The notes below the pieces were generated by a model that was not told where the DNA came from, searched no databases, and saw nothing but the letters and a program-made list of their open reading frames with translations. A DNA stretch of 64,000 nt. Origin: Clostridia bacterium (GTDB lineage: Bacteria; Bacillota; Clostridia; Christensenellales; CAAEEZ01). The DNA lies in the NCBI GenBank assembly GCA_900755035.1, contig CAAEEZ010000016.1:124001-188000 (forward strand), written 5' to 3'. Positions 51,868 to 61,107 of the stretch are shown piece after piece (the first letter of the stretch is position 1; the number at the start of each line of letters is the position of its first letter). The position numbers were made by a program, and so were the translations under genes.

Positions 51868-51930
51868 TTGTTAATTAGTTGACAATTAGCGTCAAAATGG
51901 TGTATAGTGATATTGTTAATTTTTTAACAG
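51868..51930 (+). promoter_or_regulatory. adhE promoter with two Rex-type operators
   Basis: The promoter is TTGACA (51879-51884), an 18-bp spacer and TATAGT (51903-51908). Site 1 TTGTTAATTAGTTGACAA (51868-51885) overlaps the -35. Site 2 TTGTTAATTTTTTAACAG (51913-51930) lies over the transcription start. Both fit the clostridial Rex pattern TTGTTAANNNNTTAACAA with one mismatch each. Rex is an NADH-sensing repressor, so adhE would be induced when NADH is high. The rex gene is not in this window. Confidence 0.85.
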
Positions 51931-51964
51931 CAAAAAATAGACAATAATTTTTTAGGAGATATAT

Positions 51965-54562
51965 ATGAAAGATTTTGTAGTGAACAACGAGGAAAGTTTG
52001 CAAGAAATGCTTAAAAGAGTTAGAGCGGCTCAAAAGAAGTTTGCTACCTACACGCAAGAACAGGTAGACAAAATTTTCTACGAGGCTGCTATGGCTGCAA
52101 ACAAGGCAAGAATACCGCTTGCTAAAATGGCTGTTGCTGAAACGGGCATGGGCGTAGTAGAAGATAAAGTTATCAAAAATAACTACGCTGCAGAGTATAT
52201 TTATAACGCATACAAAAACACCAAAACGTGCGGAGTGCTAGAAGAGGACGACGGATTTGGATATATGAAAATAGCAGAGCCTATCGGCGTAATCGCTGCT
52301 GTTATCCCTACCACGAACCCAACTTCTACGGCAATATTTAAGGCTCTACTTGCCCTAAAAACCCGTAACGGTTTAATTTTCTCGCCACACCCAAGAGCAA
52401 AAAACTGCACGATAGCAGCAGGTAAACTTGTACTAGAAGCAGCAGTAAAAGCAGGTGCTCCTGAGGATATTATCGGCTGGATAGACGAGCCAAGCGTTCC
52501 ACTAAGCAACTTTATTATGAAAGAAGCAGACATAATACTTGCTACCGGTGGTCCTGGTATGGTTAAGGCTGCGTATAGTTCTGGAAAACCGGCAGTTGGT
52601 GTTGGCGCAGGTAATACCCCTGCAATAATCGACGCATCTGCAAATATCGAGCTTGCAGTAAACTCTATTTTGCTATCTAAGACGTTTGATAACGGTATGA
52701 TTTGCGCATCAGAGCAATCTTGTATCGTAGACAAAAAGATATACGACAAAGTTAAAAAGGAATTTATCAAGAGAGGCGCATACTTCTTAAAGGACGACGA
52801 AATCGACAAAGTAAGAAAAACCATTTTGATAAACGGTGCGCTAAACGCAAAAATCGTTGGTCAATCTGCATATAATATTGCAAAACTAGCAGGCGTTGAA
52901 GTTCCTGAAAGCGCAAAGGTTTTAATCGGCGAAGTTGAAAGCGTGGAAATCGAGGAAGAATTTGCACACGAGAAATTAAGCCCTGTTCTTGCAATGTACA
53001 AGAGCGAGAATTTTGACGATGCAGTTGCTAAGGCTGAAAAACTAATTGCAGACGGCGGATACGGACACACTTCTAGCGTATACCTAGACGAACATACCGA
53101 AGAAGAAAAATTACAAAAATTCTACGCTAGTATGAAAACTTGTAGAGTGCTTGTAAATACTCCTTCTTCTCAAGGTGGTATCGGCGATTTGTACAACTTC
53201 AAACTTGCTCCTAGCCTTACCCTTGGTTGTGGTTCTTGGGGCGGAAACAGCGTAAGCGAAAACGTTGGCGTAAAACATTTAATCAATATTAAGACTGTTG
53301 CTAAAAGGAGAGAAAATATGTTGTGGTTTAGAGCGCCTGAAAAAGTATACTTCAAGAGAGGTTCTTTGAAAGTTGCTTTGGACGAACTAAAAGCAGTTAT
53401 GGGCAAAAAGAGAGCGTTTATCGTAACCGATAAATTCTTGTACGAAAACGGATATACCAAAAATATTACCGACAAATTAGAGGAAATGGATATTGCTTAC
53501 GAAGTATTTAGTAGCGTTACTCCTGACCCTACCTTAACTTGTGCAAAAGAAGGCGCAAAAATAATGACCGCATTCAAGCCTGACGTAATCATCTCCGTTG
53601 GTGGTGGTTCTCCTATGGACGCAGGTAAAATTATGTGGGTAATGTACGAGCATCCTGAAATCGAGTTCGAAGATTTGGCAATGAGATTTATGGATATTCG
53701 TAAGAGAGTATACACCTTCCCTAAGATGGGCGAAAAGGCATACTTTATTGCAATTCCTACGACCGCTGGTACGGGTAGTGAAGTTACTCCGTTTGCCGTT
53801 ATTACCGACGACAGCACGGGTACTAAATATCCACTTGCAGACTATCAACTAATGCCTAATATGGCTATTATCGATGCCGACCTTATGAGAAATATCCCAA
53901 GAGGACTAACTAGCGCATCTGGTATCGACGCATTGACCCACGCATTAGAGGCTATTGCAAGTATGATGGCTACCGACTACACCGACGGCTTAGCATTAAA
54001 AGCAATCAAACTAATATTCGAATACTTGCCAAGAGCATACGAACTAGGCAAGGACGATATGGAAGCAAGAGAGAGAATGGCTAACGCTAGTACCTTAGCA
54101 GGTATGGCATTTGCAAACGCATTCTTAGGCGTATGTCACTCTATGGCTCACAAACTAGGCGCATACTTCCATATTCCTCACGGTGTTGCTAACGCTCTTA
54201 TGATAGACGAAGTTATTCGTTTCAACGCTAGCGAAGCACCTGCTAAAATGGGTACTTTCCCTCAATACGCTTTCCCTAACTGCAAACGTCGTTATGCCGA
54301 GATTGCAGAGAACTTAGGATTAGGCGGAAAAACCGACGATGAAAAAATTGAGAAATTAATTGCTAAAATCGACGAATTAAAGAGTATAATAAAATTACCA
54401 AGAACGATTCAAGAGTACGGCGTAGACGAAAAAGAGTTCTTGGAAAGACTTGACCAAATGACCGAAGACGCATTCGACGACCAATGTACCGGCGCAAACC
54501 CTCGTTATCCACTAATGAAGGAAATTAAGCAAATGTACTTGAATGCTTACTACGGCAAATAA
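51965..54562 (+). CDS. adhE: Bifunctional acetaldehyde/alcohol dehydrogenase
   Basis: 865 residues. The N-terminal half is a CoA-acylating aldehyde dehydrogenase (catalytic Cys in NGMICASEQSC). The C-terminal half is an iron-type alcohol dehydrogenase with GGGSPMDAGK, IPTTAGTGSEVTPF and the metal-binding HSMAHKLGAYFHIPHG. It reduces acetyl-CoA to ethanol using two NADH during fermentation and forms spirosomes in other species. GGAG precedes the start. Two Rex-type operators indicate redox control. Confidence 0.97.
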   Translation: MKDFVVNNEESLQEMLKRVRAAQKKFATYTQEQVDKIFYEAAMAANKARIPLAKMAVAETGMGVVEDKVIKNNYAAEYIYNAYKNTKTCGVLEEDDGFGYMKIAEPIGVIAAVIPTTNPTSTAIFKALLALKTRNGLIFSPHPRAKNCTIAAGKLVLEAAVKAGAPEDIIGWIDEPSVPLSNFIMKEADIILATGGPGMVKAAYSSGKPAVGVGAGNTPAIIDASANIELAVNSILLSKTFDNGMICASEQSCIVDKKIYDKVKKEFIKRGAYFLKDDEIDKVRKTILINGALNAKIVGQSAYNIAKLAGVEVPESAKVLIGEVESVEIEEEFAHEKLSPVLAMYKSENFDDAVAKAEKLIADGGYGHTSSVYLDEHTEEEKLQKFYASMKTCRVLVNTPSSQGGIGDLYNFKLAPSLTLGCGSWGGNSVSENVGVKHLINIKTVAKRRENMLWFRAPEKVYFKRGSLKVALDELKAVMGKKRAFIVTDKFLYENGYTKNITDKLEEMDIAYEVFSSVTPDPTLTCAKEGAKIMTAFKPDVIISVGGGSPMDAGKIMWVMYEHPEIEFEDLAMRFMDIRKRVYTFPKMGEKAYFIAIPTTAGTGSEVTPFAVITDDSTGTKYPLADYQLMPNMAIIDADLMRNIPRGLTSASGIDALTHALEAIASMMATDYTDGLALKAIKLIFEYLPRAYELGKDDMEARERMANASTLAGMAFANAFLGVCHSMAHKLGAYFHIPHGVANALMIDEVIRFNASEAPAKMGTFPQYAFPNCKRRYAEIAENLGLGGKTDDEKIEKLIAKIDELKSIIKLPRTIQEYGVDEKEFLERLDQMTEDAFDDQCTGANPRYPLMKEIKQMYLNAYYGK

Positions 54563-54571
54563 GGAGGAAAA

Positions 54572-55321
54572 ATGGAACTAAAAAACGTTATTGCTAAAAG
54601 AAGCAATAAAACTATCTACAAATCGGGAGAGAACTGCGTAAAGGTATTCTCCGAGGAATTCAAACATTCCGACGTTCTTAACGAGGCGCTTAACCACGCA
54701 AGAGCCGTAGAAACGGGACTTCTTGTACCTCAAATCAAGGACGTAGGCGTAATAGAAGGCGAAAAGTGGGGTATCGTAACCGAGTACGTAGAGGGCAAAA
54801 CCTTATCTGCACTATTTAAGGAAAACCCTGACAAAATAGACGAGTATTTGGAAAAATTCGTGGATTTGCAATTAGAAATCCACTCCAAAAAATCTCCGCT
54901 ATTAAACAAACTTAAAGATAAGATGACTAGAAAAATCGACGAGACCACCTTCGACGCTACCACGAGATACGAATTGAAAATGCGTCTTGACAGTATGCCA
55001 AAGCACGATAAAGTATGCCACGGAGATTTTACTCCTAGCAATATTATCGTTAGCGACAACGGTTGGTACGTAATCGACTGGTCGCACGCAACGCAAGGAA
55101 ACGCAAGTGCCGACGTTGCTAGAACCTACCTAATATTCAACCTTAACTACACCGAGGAAATTGCTAATAAATATCTAGATATTTTCTGCAAAAAGAGCGA
55201 TACTGCAAAACAATACGTACAAAAATGGTTACCTATCGTAGCAGCAAGCCAATCGGTAAAGGGCAACAAGGAAGAAAGAGAATTCTTAGCAAAATGGGTA
55301 GACGTAGTAGAATACGAATAA
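54572..55321 (+). CDS. APH-like kinase (phosphotransferase enzyme family)
   Basis: 249 residues with a protein-kinase-like fold. YKSGENCVKVF holds the ATP-binding Lys, HGDFTPSNIIV is the catalytic loop and VIDWSHATQGNASADVARTYL is the DFG-like metal site. It resembles the small-molecule kinase group containing choline and aminoglycoside phosphotransferases. The substrate is unknown. It is 9 bp after adhE with GGAGG, so probably co-transcribed under the same redox control. Confidence 0.85.
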   Translation: MELKNVIAKRSNKTIYKSGENCVKVFSEEFKHSDVLNEALNHARAVETGLLVPQIKDVGVIEGEKWGIVTEYVEGKTLSALFKENPDKIDEYLEKFVDLQLEIHSKKSPLLNKLKDKMTRKIDETTFDATTRYELKMRLDSMPKHDKVCHGDFTPSNIIVSDNGWYVIDWSHATQGNASADVARTYLIFNLNYTEEIANKYLDIFCKKSDTAKQYVQKWLPIVAASQSVKGNKEEREFLAKWVDVVEYE

Positions 55322-55333
55322 AAACCAAAAATA

Positions 55334-55359
55334 AAAAAGTCCGCAATAGCGGGCTTTTT
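55334..55359 (+). terminator. adhE operon terminator
   Basis: AAAAAGTCCGC / GCGGGCTTTTT with one G-U pair. Confidence 0.85.
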
Positions 55360-55474
55360 GTTTTGCTAAAATTTACTAAATAACGAAATATAACGAAACT
55401 GCTTATACGCACGGTTAAAGAGAGTTTTTAGTTTAATATAAATCATAACGTAGAAAAAGTGTTATAATTAAAAT

Positions 55475-56032
55475 ATGTTACGTGAACTTGAAAAGGAAAT
55501 TAAAAATTGTACCAAGTGTAAACTGTGCAAAACTAGGACTAACGTCGTGGTTGGCGACGGTAATATGGGCGCAAAAATTATGCTGATAGGCGAAGGCCCT
55601 GGCGAAAACGAGGACTTGACGGGAGTGGCTTTCGTGGGTAAAGCAGGGCAACTATTAGACAAAATGTTGCTTAGCATAGGGCTAGATAGGAAAAGCGTGT
55701 ATATTTGTAATATCGTAAAGTGTAGGCCACCTCAAAACCGCAACCCCGAAAAAGACGAAGTAACGGCGTGTATGGACTACCTAAGAAAGCAATACCTAAT
55801 TATGAAACCAAAAGCCGTGCTACTACTAGGCAGTATTGCTTGTAAAAACATACTAGGCGAAAACTTTTCGATAATGCGTAGCCACGGTGTAGAGCAAATT
55901 AAAAAGGGAGTAATATTTATGCCCACTTTTCACCCGTCGGCACTACTTAGAAATCCCGACCTTAAAAAACTTGCTTGGCATGACCTTAAAAGGTTTAGAG
56001 AATTGCTTATTAAGGAGAATATAATTGAGTGA
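55475..56032 (+). CDS. Uracil-DNA glycosylase, family 4
   Basis: 185 residues. The N-terminal cysteines C-TKC-KLC plus later KCRPPQNRNP and IACKNILG fit the four-cysteine iron-sulfur cluster of family 4 UDGs. The active-site loop is GEGPGENEDLTGVAFVGKAGQLLD and the second motif is HPSALLRNP. It removes uracil from DNA. It overlaps the following DNA glycosylase gene by 8 bases. Confidence 0.92.
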   Translation: MLRELEKEIKNCTKCKLCKTRTNVVVGDGNMGAKIMLIGEGPGENEDLTGVAFVGKAGQLLDKMLLSIGLDRKSVYICNIVKCRPPQNRNPEKDEVTACMDYLRKQYLIMKPKAVLLLGSIACKNILGENFSIMRSHGVEQIKKGVIFMPTFHPSALLRNPDLKKLAWHDLKRFRELLIKENIIE

Positions 56033-56525
56033 GTTAAGACACGTAGTGCATACGTTTTTGCCCGTAATTAGCGAAAACACCACCGTTTTACTACTTGGTA
56101 GCGTACCTAGCGTAAAATCTATGGAGCAAGGCTTTTATTATATGCATAAGCAAAATAGGTTTTGGAAAGTAATGTCTTTACTACTTGGCGAGGACTTGTA
56201 CAATAGCCCTATCGCAAATAGAATAGAAGTATTAAAAAGAGTAGGAATAGGCTTGTACGATGCGGTGGAAGAATGTGATATACAGGGTAGTAGCGACAAT
56301 AAAATATACAACGTTGTTCCAACAGACCTTGAAAAACTTATTAAGGGCACGAAGGTAAAGGCAATATTTTGCCTTGGAGATAAAAGTTACCTAATTGCAA
56401 CTAGAAACAACGCAACGCTAAAAGGCATATTAAAAAAATTGCCGTCAACTAGCCCGGCCAACGCCAAAATGAGTTTGGAAAACCTCGTAAAAGAATTTCA
56501 AGTCGTTCTAGATTACTTAGAATAA
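56025..56525 (+). CDS. Mug-type DNA glycosylase (deoxyinosine/mismatch)
   Basis: 166 residues starting at a TTG (56025) that follows AAGGAG at proper distance. The TTG overlaps the end of the preceding gene. LLLGSVPSVKSMEQGFYYMHKQNRFWKV matches the N-terminal motif of the Mug/DNA-deoxyinosine glycosylase family, and LPSTSPANAKMS is the C-terminal substrate loop. With the family 4 UDG it forms a base-excision-repair pair. Confidence 0.88.
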   Translation: MSELRHVVHTFLPVISENTTVLLLGSVPSVKSMEQGFYYMHKQNRFWKVMSLLLGEDLYNSPIANRIEVLKRVGIGLYDAVEECDIQGSSDNKIYNVVPTDLEKLIKGTKVKAIFCLGDKSYLIATRNNATLKGILKKLPSTSPANAKMSLENLVKEFQVVLDYLE

Positions 56526-56551
56526 AAAACGAATATCTAACAAGTATTTAT

Positions 56552-56578
56552 AAAAAGCCGACGAAAGTCGGTTTTTTT
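56552..56578 (+). terminator. DNA glycosylase operon terminator
   Basis: AAAAAGCCGAC, loop GAAA and GTCGGTTTTTTT. Confidence 0.88.
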
Positions 56579-56722
56579 ATTTCTTAATTAACTAAAAAGA
56601 TTAACGATTTTATAATATAAAAGTGGGCGTTAAAAATATTTTGCCTAAAATAATCGTGCTAATTAAATATAAAACGCACTAAACGTACAGTAAACACTAG
56701 TGGTTTAGAATTTAACGGCGTA

Positions 56723-57346
56723 TTACAATACGTAGAAAAATACGGCAAAGAAATGAAGAAGCGCACCCGATAAACAGCAAAAATGCCATATTGAGTGCAT
56801 ATATTCCTTATGTATTGCGTAGAAAATTAAACCTATCATATAGCAAGCGCCACCAGCGGCAAGAAGATATACGCCATCTCCTATTGCTTGGTATAGTAGG
56901 TGTATTACGAAAATGCACATCCAACCTGTAATAATATAGCAAGTCATAGTAAGCGCGCGGAATTTTTTTACGTTGATTGCGTTGAAAATAATGGAAATAA
57001 TCGATAACCCTATAACTACGCCCGTTAGAATATAGCCAAGTTCGTTTTGTAGTCCGCCCACTAAAAAGGCAACGTTACACCCCACTATTGAAATATTTAC
57101 GGATAAGTGGTCGAATTTTTGCGTTATTCGTCTTACCTTATCGTTTTTTGTGGAGTGGTAAATTGTAGATGCAAAATACATCTCTATAAGCGACAACCCG
57201 TAGATAACTGCGCTTGCAATCTTGTTAGGATTTCCGGTGTAGGACGCTTTTATAGTTAGCAAAATAAAGCCGACTACGGCAAATATCGCTCCGACAAAAT
57301 GTGATATTATATTTATTCTTTCTTCGTTTTTCGTATATATTGGCAT
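56723..57346 (-). CDS. Hemolysin III / PAQR-family membrane protein
   Basis: 207 residues with seven hydrophobic helices. The N-terminus RINIISHFVGAIFAVVGF, the metal-ligand segment FASTIYHSTKNDKVRRITQKFDH and the C-terminal EYMHSIWHFCCLSGALLHF carry the conserved His/Asp/Ser residues of the PAQR/CREST hydrolase fold. In bacteria the family is linked to membrane lipid balance. True haemolysis is not implied. It stands alone on the minus strand. Confidence 0.9.
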   Translation of the reverse strand: MPIYTKNEERINIISHFVGAIFAVVGFILLTIKASYTGNPNKIASAVIYGLSLIEMYFASTIYHSTKNDKVRRITQKFDHLSVNISIVGCNVAFLVGGLQNELGYILTGVVIGLSIISIIFNAINVKKFRALTMTCYIITGWMCIFVIHLLYQAIGDGVYLLAAGGACYMIGLIFYAIHKEYMHSIWHFCCLSGALLHFFAVFFYVL

Positions 57347-57567
57347 ATTTTTCCCCTAGGTATTTATTATAACAAATTACCGCAAATAACCATATCAAAA
57401 TACGGGCTAAAAGGCAAAAAAGATTGAAAATAGATAAAAAATATGCAAGAATTTGCAAAATGATATAAAAAAACGAGATAAAATGGAAAAGGATAGAAAA
57501 AATTAAAAATTTTAATAGGCTTTTTTGAAAATATACGCAATATGTAATATATTAAACGCAGTCGCTA

Positions 57568-57596
57568 TTGACAATGACTAAAAGCAGGTTTATAAT
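57568..57596 (+). promoter_or_regulatory. Promoter of the aldolase gene
   Basis: TTGACA (57568-57573), a 17-bp spacer and TATAAT (57591-57596) match consensus exactly. An upstream in-frame TTG start at 57568 would be the -35 box itself, which decides for the ATG at 57628. Confidence 0.9.
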
Positions 57597-57627
57597 AAAG
57601 TCGGTCAAGTGGCTGATAGGAGAGGAT

Positions 57628-58824
57628 ATGATAAAGCATAATCTATGCGCAAAGTATAACGAATTGCAAAAAGAATTACACTTTACTAACTTTGCTATGT
57701 ATGCTTGCTGTGACGGAATAGTTTACTACACGCACGATGGAAAATCCGCCGGTGAAAAGCCGATTGGCGAGTTGCAAACGAGTGGATTAAAAAATAAAAT
57801 CGTAGTAAAGCAGTTTGGCAAGGCAAGGGCAAACGTAATAGTGTTTTTCTATTCTCAAAATATAGAAAAGTGTGCAAAACTTGGCGGTATTCCTACCGTG
57901 CTTGACGATTATACCGAGATGTTCGGTAAAAAGTTGAAAGTCGTAAAAAAAGACGACAAAAAGGTGCTTAGAGCGCTTAGCAAAGCAAAAAGCGTGATAG
58001 TGGACGGCAGTTATTGCGTTGCGCTAGCAAGGTCTATAGACGAAGCGGGTACGATGGCAAGAATTATCGACAAAAACGCTTTCGTTATAGGTAAGTGCGA
58101 AGGCGAGTACGTAAAAATAAACAAGATAGTTGCTAGGGGTATGAATATCGGCTACACGAGATATTACTCCAAAGGCAATCAAGACAGAGTGTGGGAGCGA
58201 GAAAAAACTCAGCCGATAAACACGCTAAAAGACGATAATATAGAAGTAGACGATATAAAAAATAGCGATAGGCGAATAGAAGCGTTAACGACTGCAAAAA
58301 AAGTGTATCAAGATAACTTCACGCAAGGCACTTGGGGCAACGTATCGGTAAGAATAGACGACAAAACGCTTTACTGCACGCCAAAGGCAATAGGATACGG
58401 GCTACTAACCCCCGACGATATCGTAACTATGGATTTTAGGACGGTGGAGCAAGTAGCGGGAAGCACTCGTGCAACTAGCGAAAAAGGCATACATTGTCGT
58501 ATTATGAACGAGAAAAAGGACGCAAACGTCGTAGTGCACGCTCACCCTACGTATAGTTCGGTATTTTGTGCACAAAATAGAGTGTTAGAAGTGTCTAGCG
58601 AGGGAAGGGCGCTACTTGGCGACAAGGTGTATTGCTCAAAGCACGCAATACCTATGACCAAAAGACTATCGAATAATACCGTGAACGCAATGAATAAAAA
58701 AGCAGTGTTTATGGGTAATCACGGCGTAGCCGTATACGGCGAAAGCATAGACGACGTATTTAACGTACTTAATACGCTTGAAAAAGAAGCGAAAATGGCG
58801 CTAAGCCACAAAAAAAGACAGTAG
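57628..58824 (+). CDS. Duplicated class II aldolase/adducin protein with degenerate N-terminal half
   Basis: 398 residues from ATG 57628 (AGGAGAGG upstream). The C-terminal half (~215-395) is a complete class II aldolase domain: GTWGNVS (~234-240), Glu285, zinc ligands His304 and His306 in HAHPTYSS, and His365 in GNHG. The N-terminal half (~15-165) looks like a second copy without the ligands: VIVDGSYCVALARSIDEAGTM aligns with VFMGNHGVAVYGESIDDVFNV. The first copy may be structural or regulatory. Activity could be on fuculose-, rhamnulose- or ribulose-phosphate-like substrates. It is a single gene. Confidence 0.82.
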   Translation: MIKHNLCAKYNELQKELHFTNFAMYACCDGIVYYTHDGKSAGEKPIGELQTSGLKNKIVVKQFGKARANVIVFFYSQNIEKCAKLGGIPTVLDDYTEMFGKKLKVVKKDDKKVLRALSKAKSVIVDGSYCVALARSIDEAGTMARIIDKNAFVIGKCEGEYVKINKIVARGMNIGYTRYYSKGNQDRVWEREKTQPINTLKDDNIEVDDIKNSDRRIEALTTAKKVYQDNFTQGTWGNVSVRIDDKTLYCTPKAIGYGLLTPDDIVTMDFRTVEQVAGSTRATSEKGIHCRIMNEKKDANVVVHAHPTYSSVFCAQNRVLEVSSEGRALLGDKVYCSKHAIPMTKRLSNNTVNAMNKKAVFMGNHGVAVYGESIDDVFNVLNTLEKEAKMALSHKKRQ

Positions 58825-58865
58825 TTAATTTTGTCCAAAATTAATTCACTTATATACTCTCTCTT

Positions 58866-58891
58866 AAAAGCCTGCAAAACGCAGGCTTTTA
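58866..58891 (+). terminator. Aldolase gene terminator
   Basis: AAAAGCCTGC, loop and GCAGGCTTTT. Confidence 0.85.
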
Positions 58892-58986
58892 TCCTGTAAT
58901 TTTTTGTTAAAAAAAGTAAAATACCCACAAAATAATTAGGTTTTTTTGTGGAAAAATGTTACAATACAGGTATAGGAGAGAGTAAT

Positions 58987-59493
58987 ATGAAAGTTAAATT
59001 TGAAGTAGTAGAGGACGATATTCTAAATCAAGCAGAGTGGGCTGACGCTATTGTAAATTGCGCAAACGCAATGATGATTCACGGTGGTGGAATTTGCGGT
59101 ACTATCTTCGAAGCGGCAGGAAAAGAATTAGACAAAGAGTGCAAGGAATTTAGAGGAAGTAACGTATGCGATGCAATCATTACGAAAGGATATAATATCC
59201 CTGCAAAAATCATACACGCAGTAGGTCCTAGATACGATAGCAGTAGCGATCAAAACAAAGAATTATTATTGAAAACTTATCAAAACGTAATTAAAACGGC
59301 AGAGAAAAACGGCATAGAGAGAATAGCAATTCCACTTATTTCTAGTGGCATCTACGCTTATCCGCTTCCACTTGCAGCAATCACGGCCGTGGAGTATTTG
59401 AAAGATTTAGAGTCGGACGTTGTAAAAGAAGTAAAATTAGTGTTGTATACCAGGGTATATTATTTGCTTTGCAGAGAATTAGCAACCAAATAA
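58987..59493 (+). CDS. Macrodomain protein (ADP-ribose binding/deacetylase-like)
   Basis: 168 residues from ATG 58987, with AGGAGAGAG upstream. The longer start at 58948 lacks a ribosome site. DAIVNCANAMMIHGGGICGTIFEAAG is the ADP-ribose loop, and IPLISSGIYAYPLPLAA the second loop, as in O-acetyl-ADP-ribose deacetylases and YmdB. A single gene. No sirtuin or ADP-ribosyltransferase is adjacent. Confidence 0.9.
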   Translation: MKVKFEVVEDDILNQAEWADAIVNCANAMMIHGGGICGTIFEAAGKELDKECKEFRGSNVCDAIITKGYNIPAKIIHAVGPRYDSSSDQNKELLLKTYQNVIKTAEKNGIERIAIPLISSGIYAYPLPLAAITAVEYLKDLESDVVKEVKLVLYTRVYYLLCRELATK

Positions 59494-59655
59494 ACTAAAA
59501 AGCGTTTAATAAGGAATTAACAATTAAAAACTTAAAGGACTAACGTTAATTAGCATAAGTGGTTTGTATGGAAGTTTGAAGCAAATTAGCCAAAGGACAC
59601 GAAGCGAATTAAAAAAGTAAACGACTTTATAAAGTTAAAAATTATCATAACAAAT
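59494..59655. other. Gap after the macrodomain gene
   Basis: AT-rich, A-heavy sequence without a credible gene, leading to the terminator at 59656. Confidence 0.4.
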
Positions 59656-59685
59656 AAAAAAGCCTCGCAAAAAGCGAGGTTTTTC
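59656..59685. terminator. Terminator between macrodomain gene and mgsA
   Basis: AAAAAAGCCTCGC, loop and GCGAGGTTTTT. A- and T-runs on both sides allow either direction. Confidence 0.85.
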
Positions 59686-59734
59686 GTTATAATTCGATAG
59701 TTAAACCCTTAATTATGTCAAATAACCCTATTTG

Positions 59735-60127
59735 TTAATCAATTACGTTTTGTGGAAAATTATCGGTTTCTAACGCCTTTAACATAATTTCTGCGCTCTT
59801 AATATTAGTGGCGAGTGGTATATTTTGTACGTCGCATAGTCTAAGCAAAGCAGATACGTCCGGTTCGTGTGGTTGAGCAGTAAGTGGATCACGCAAGAAT
59901 ATAATAAGGTCTAGTTTTCCTTCCGCTACCATAGAGCCTATTTGTTGGTCGCCACCAAGCGGACCACTTTTCATACGGGTGATATTTAGCCCCGTTTCGC
60001 CCATAATTAGAGTACCCGTAGTGCCCGTTGCGTATAGTTCGTGTTTTGCTAAAATATCTTTATGTTTAATAGCAAGTTTTATAATACTGTCTTTCTTTTT
60101 ATCGTGTGCGATTAAAGCAATTTTCAT
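59735..60127 (-). CDS. mgsA: Methylglyoxal synthase
   Basis: 130 residues. MKIALIAHDKKKDSI, ATGTTGTLI and SGPLGGDQQIGSMVAEGKLDLIIF carry the phosphate-binding and catalytic Asp residues, and RDPLTAQPHEPDVSALLRLCD is the family signature. It converts dihydroxyacetone phosphate to methylglyoxal, a bypass when phosphate is limiting. The start at 60127 has GGAG. A single minus-strand gene. Confidence 0.95.
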   Translation of the reverse strand: MKIALIAHDKKKDSIIKLAIKHKDILAKHELYATGTTGTLIMGETGLNITRMKSGPLGGDQQIGSMVAEGKLDLIIFLRDPLTAQPHEPDVSALLRLCDVQNIPLATNIKSAEIMLKALETDNFPQNVID

Positions 60128-60297
60128 ATCTTTTATCTCCTTGGTTAAATTATATCAAATATAAATTCTCATTGCAATGGTATTTTAGTCAATATTAGCC
60201 AAAATAAGTGGATAAAAAGTGAAATAATTTTCAAAAATGTTTATAAAAATCAATACTATTTCTTGTCTACGTTATTTAATTATAGTATAATAAGATT

Positions 60298-61089
60298 ATG
60301 GTTATTAAGAAAATATACTATAAAATATGCAAAGGGATTGCGAGAATTATATTTCCTAAAAGAAAAATGGCGTACGAAGTTATGCCGGAGGAAAACGACG
60401 CAAGTATATTCGTATGTAATCATTCGGGGGCAATAGGTCCGGTAAATATGACGCTTTATTTCGACCGTCCTGCTAGGCCTTGGATTGTTGATTATATATT
60501 TGATAAAGAGGTTGGTGCAAACTTCGTATTTCACGACTTCTTTTTCGCGCGTAGTAAAAAATGCAAATGGTTTTGGAGAGGTCTTGCTAAATTAGTGGTA
60601 TTTTTCCTTCGCCCTATGTTAGAAATGCAAAATGCAATACACGTATTTAAGGCAAACGCAAAGGCAAGACAAACTTTCGAAGAGAGTGTGGAGGCGTTAA
60701 AAAACGGCGATAACGTGATTATTTTCCCAGAGTGCCCGAACAAATTTTCAAAATATATATGCGAATTTTACGACGGGTTCGTAATGGTGGGAAAGTATCT
60801 TTACGAACAAACGGGCAAAATAGTAAAGTTCTATCCCGTATACGTTCCGCCACAACTTAAAACGATAAACGTGGGCGAGCCGATTAGTTATAATCCAAAC
60901 GTTTCGCCTAAGGAAAATAGACAAATTATATCTAATTATCTAAAAGAAAAGATTAACGAGATTGCTGAAAACTTGCCAAAGCACAAACCTATTCCGTTCT
61001 TAACGGACGATTTTTACAACTACTACGGCGAGTTTATAGACAATATGGACGAGTATTGGCAATTCGTAAATCAAAAACATTCGGATTGA
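60298..61089 (+). CDS. PlsC-like acyltransferase
   Basis: 263 residues. VCNHSGAIGPVN stands at the place of the NHxxxxD catalytic motif of glycerolipid acyltransferases, but the Asp position is not obvious (NHSGAIG). FPECPNKFSKY stands at the FPEG substrate motif. Basic and hydrophobic stretches suggest membrane association. Role in lysophosphatidate or other lipid acylation is inferred. The altered motifs make the activity uncertain. It leads a run with the next two genes. Confidence 0.75.
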   Translation: MVIKKIYYKICKGIARIIFPKRKMAYEVMPEENDASIFVCNHSGAIGPVNMTLYFDRPARPWIVDYIFDKEVGANFVFHDFFFARSKKCKWFWRGLAKLVVFFLRPMLEMQNAIHVFKANAKARQTFEESVEALKNGDNVIIFPECPNKFSKYICEFYDGFVMVGKYLYEQTGKIVKFYPVYVPPQLKTINVGEPISYNPNVSPKENRQIISNYLKEKINEIAENLPKHKPIPFLTDDFYNYYGEFIDNMDEYWQFVNQKHSD

Positions 61090-61107
61090 TTGTTGGGAGG
61101 ATAGATT

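Noticed and set aside
57568..57627. 20-residue extension of the aldolase protein from a TTG
   Set aside because: The TTG is the -35 box of a perfect promoter, and the ATG at 57628 has its own ribosome site.
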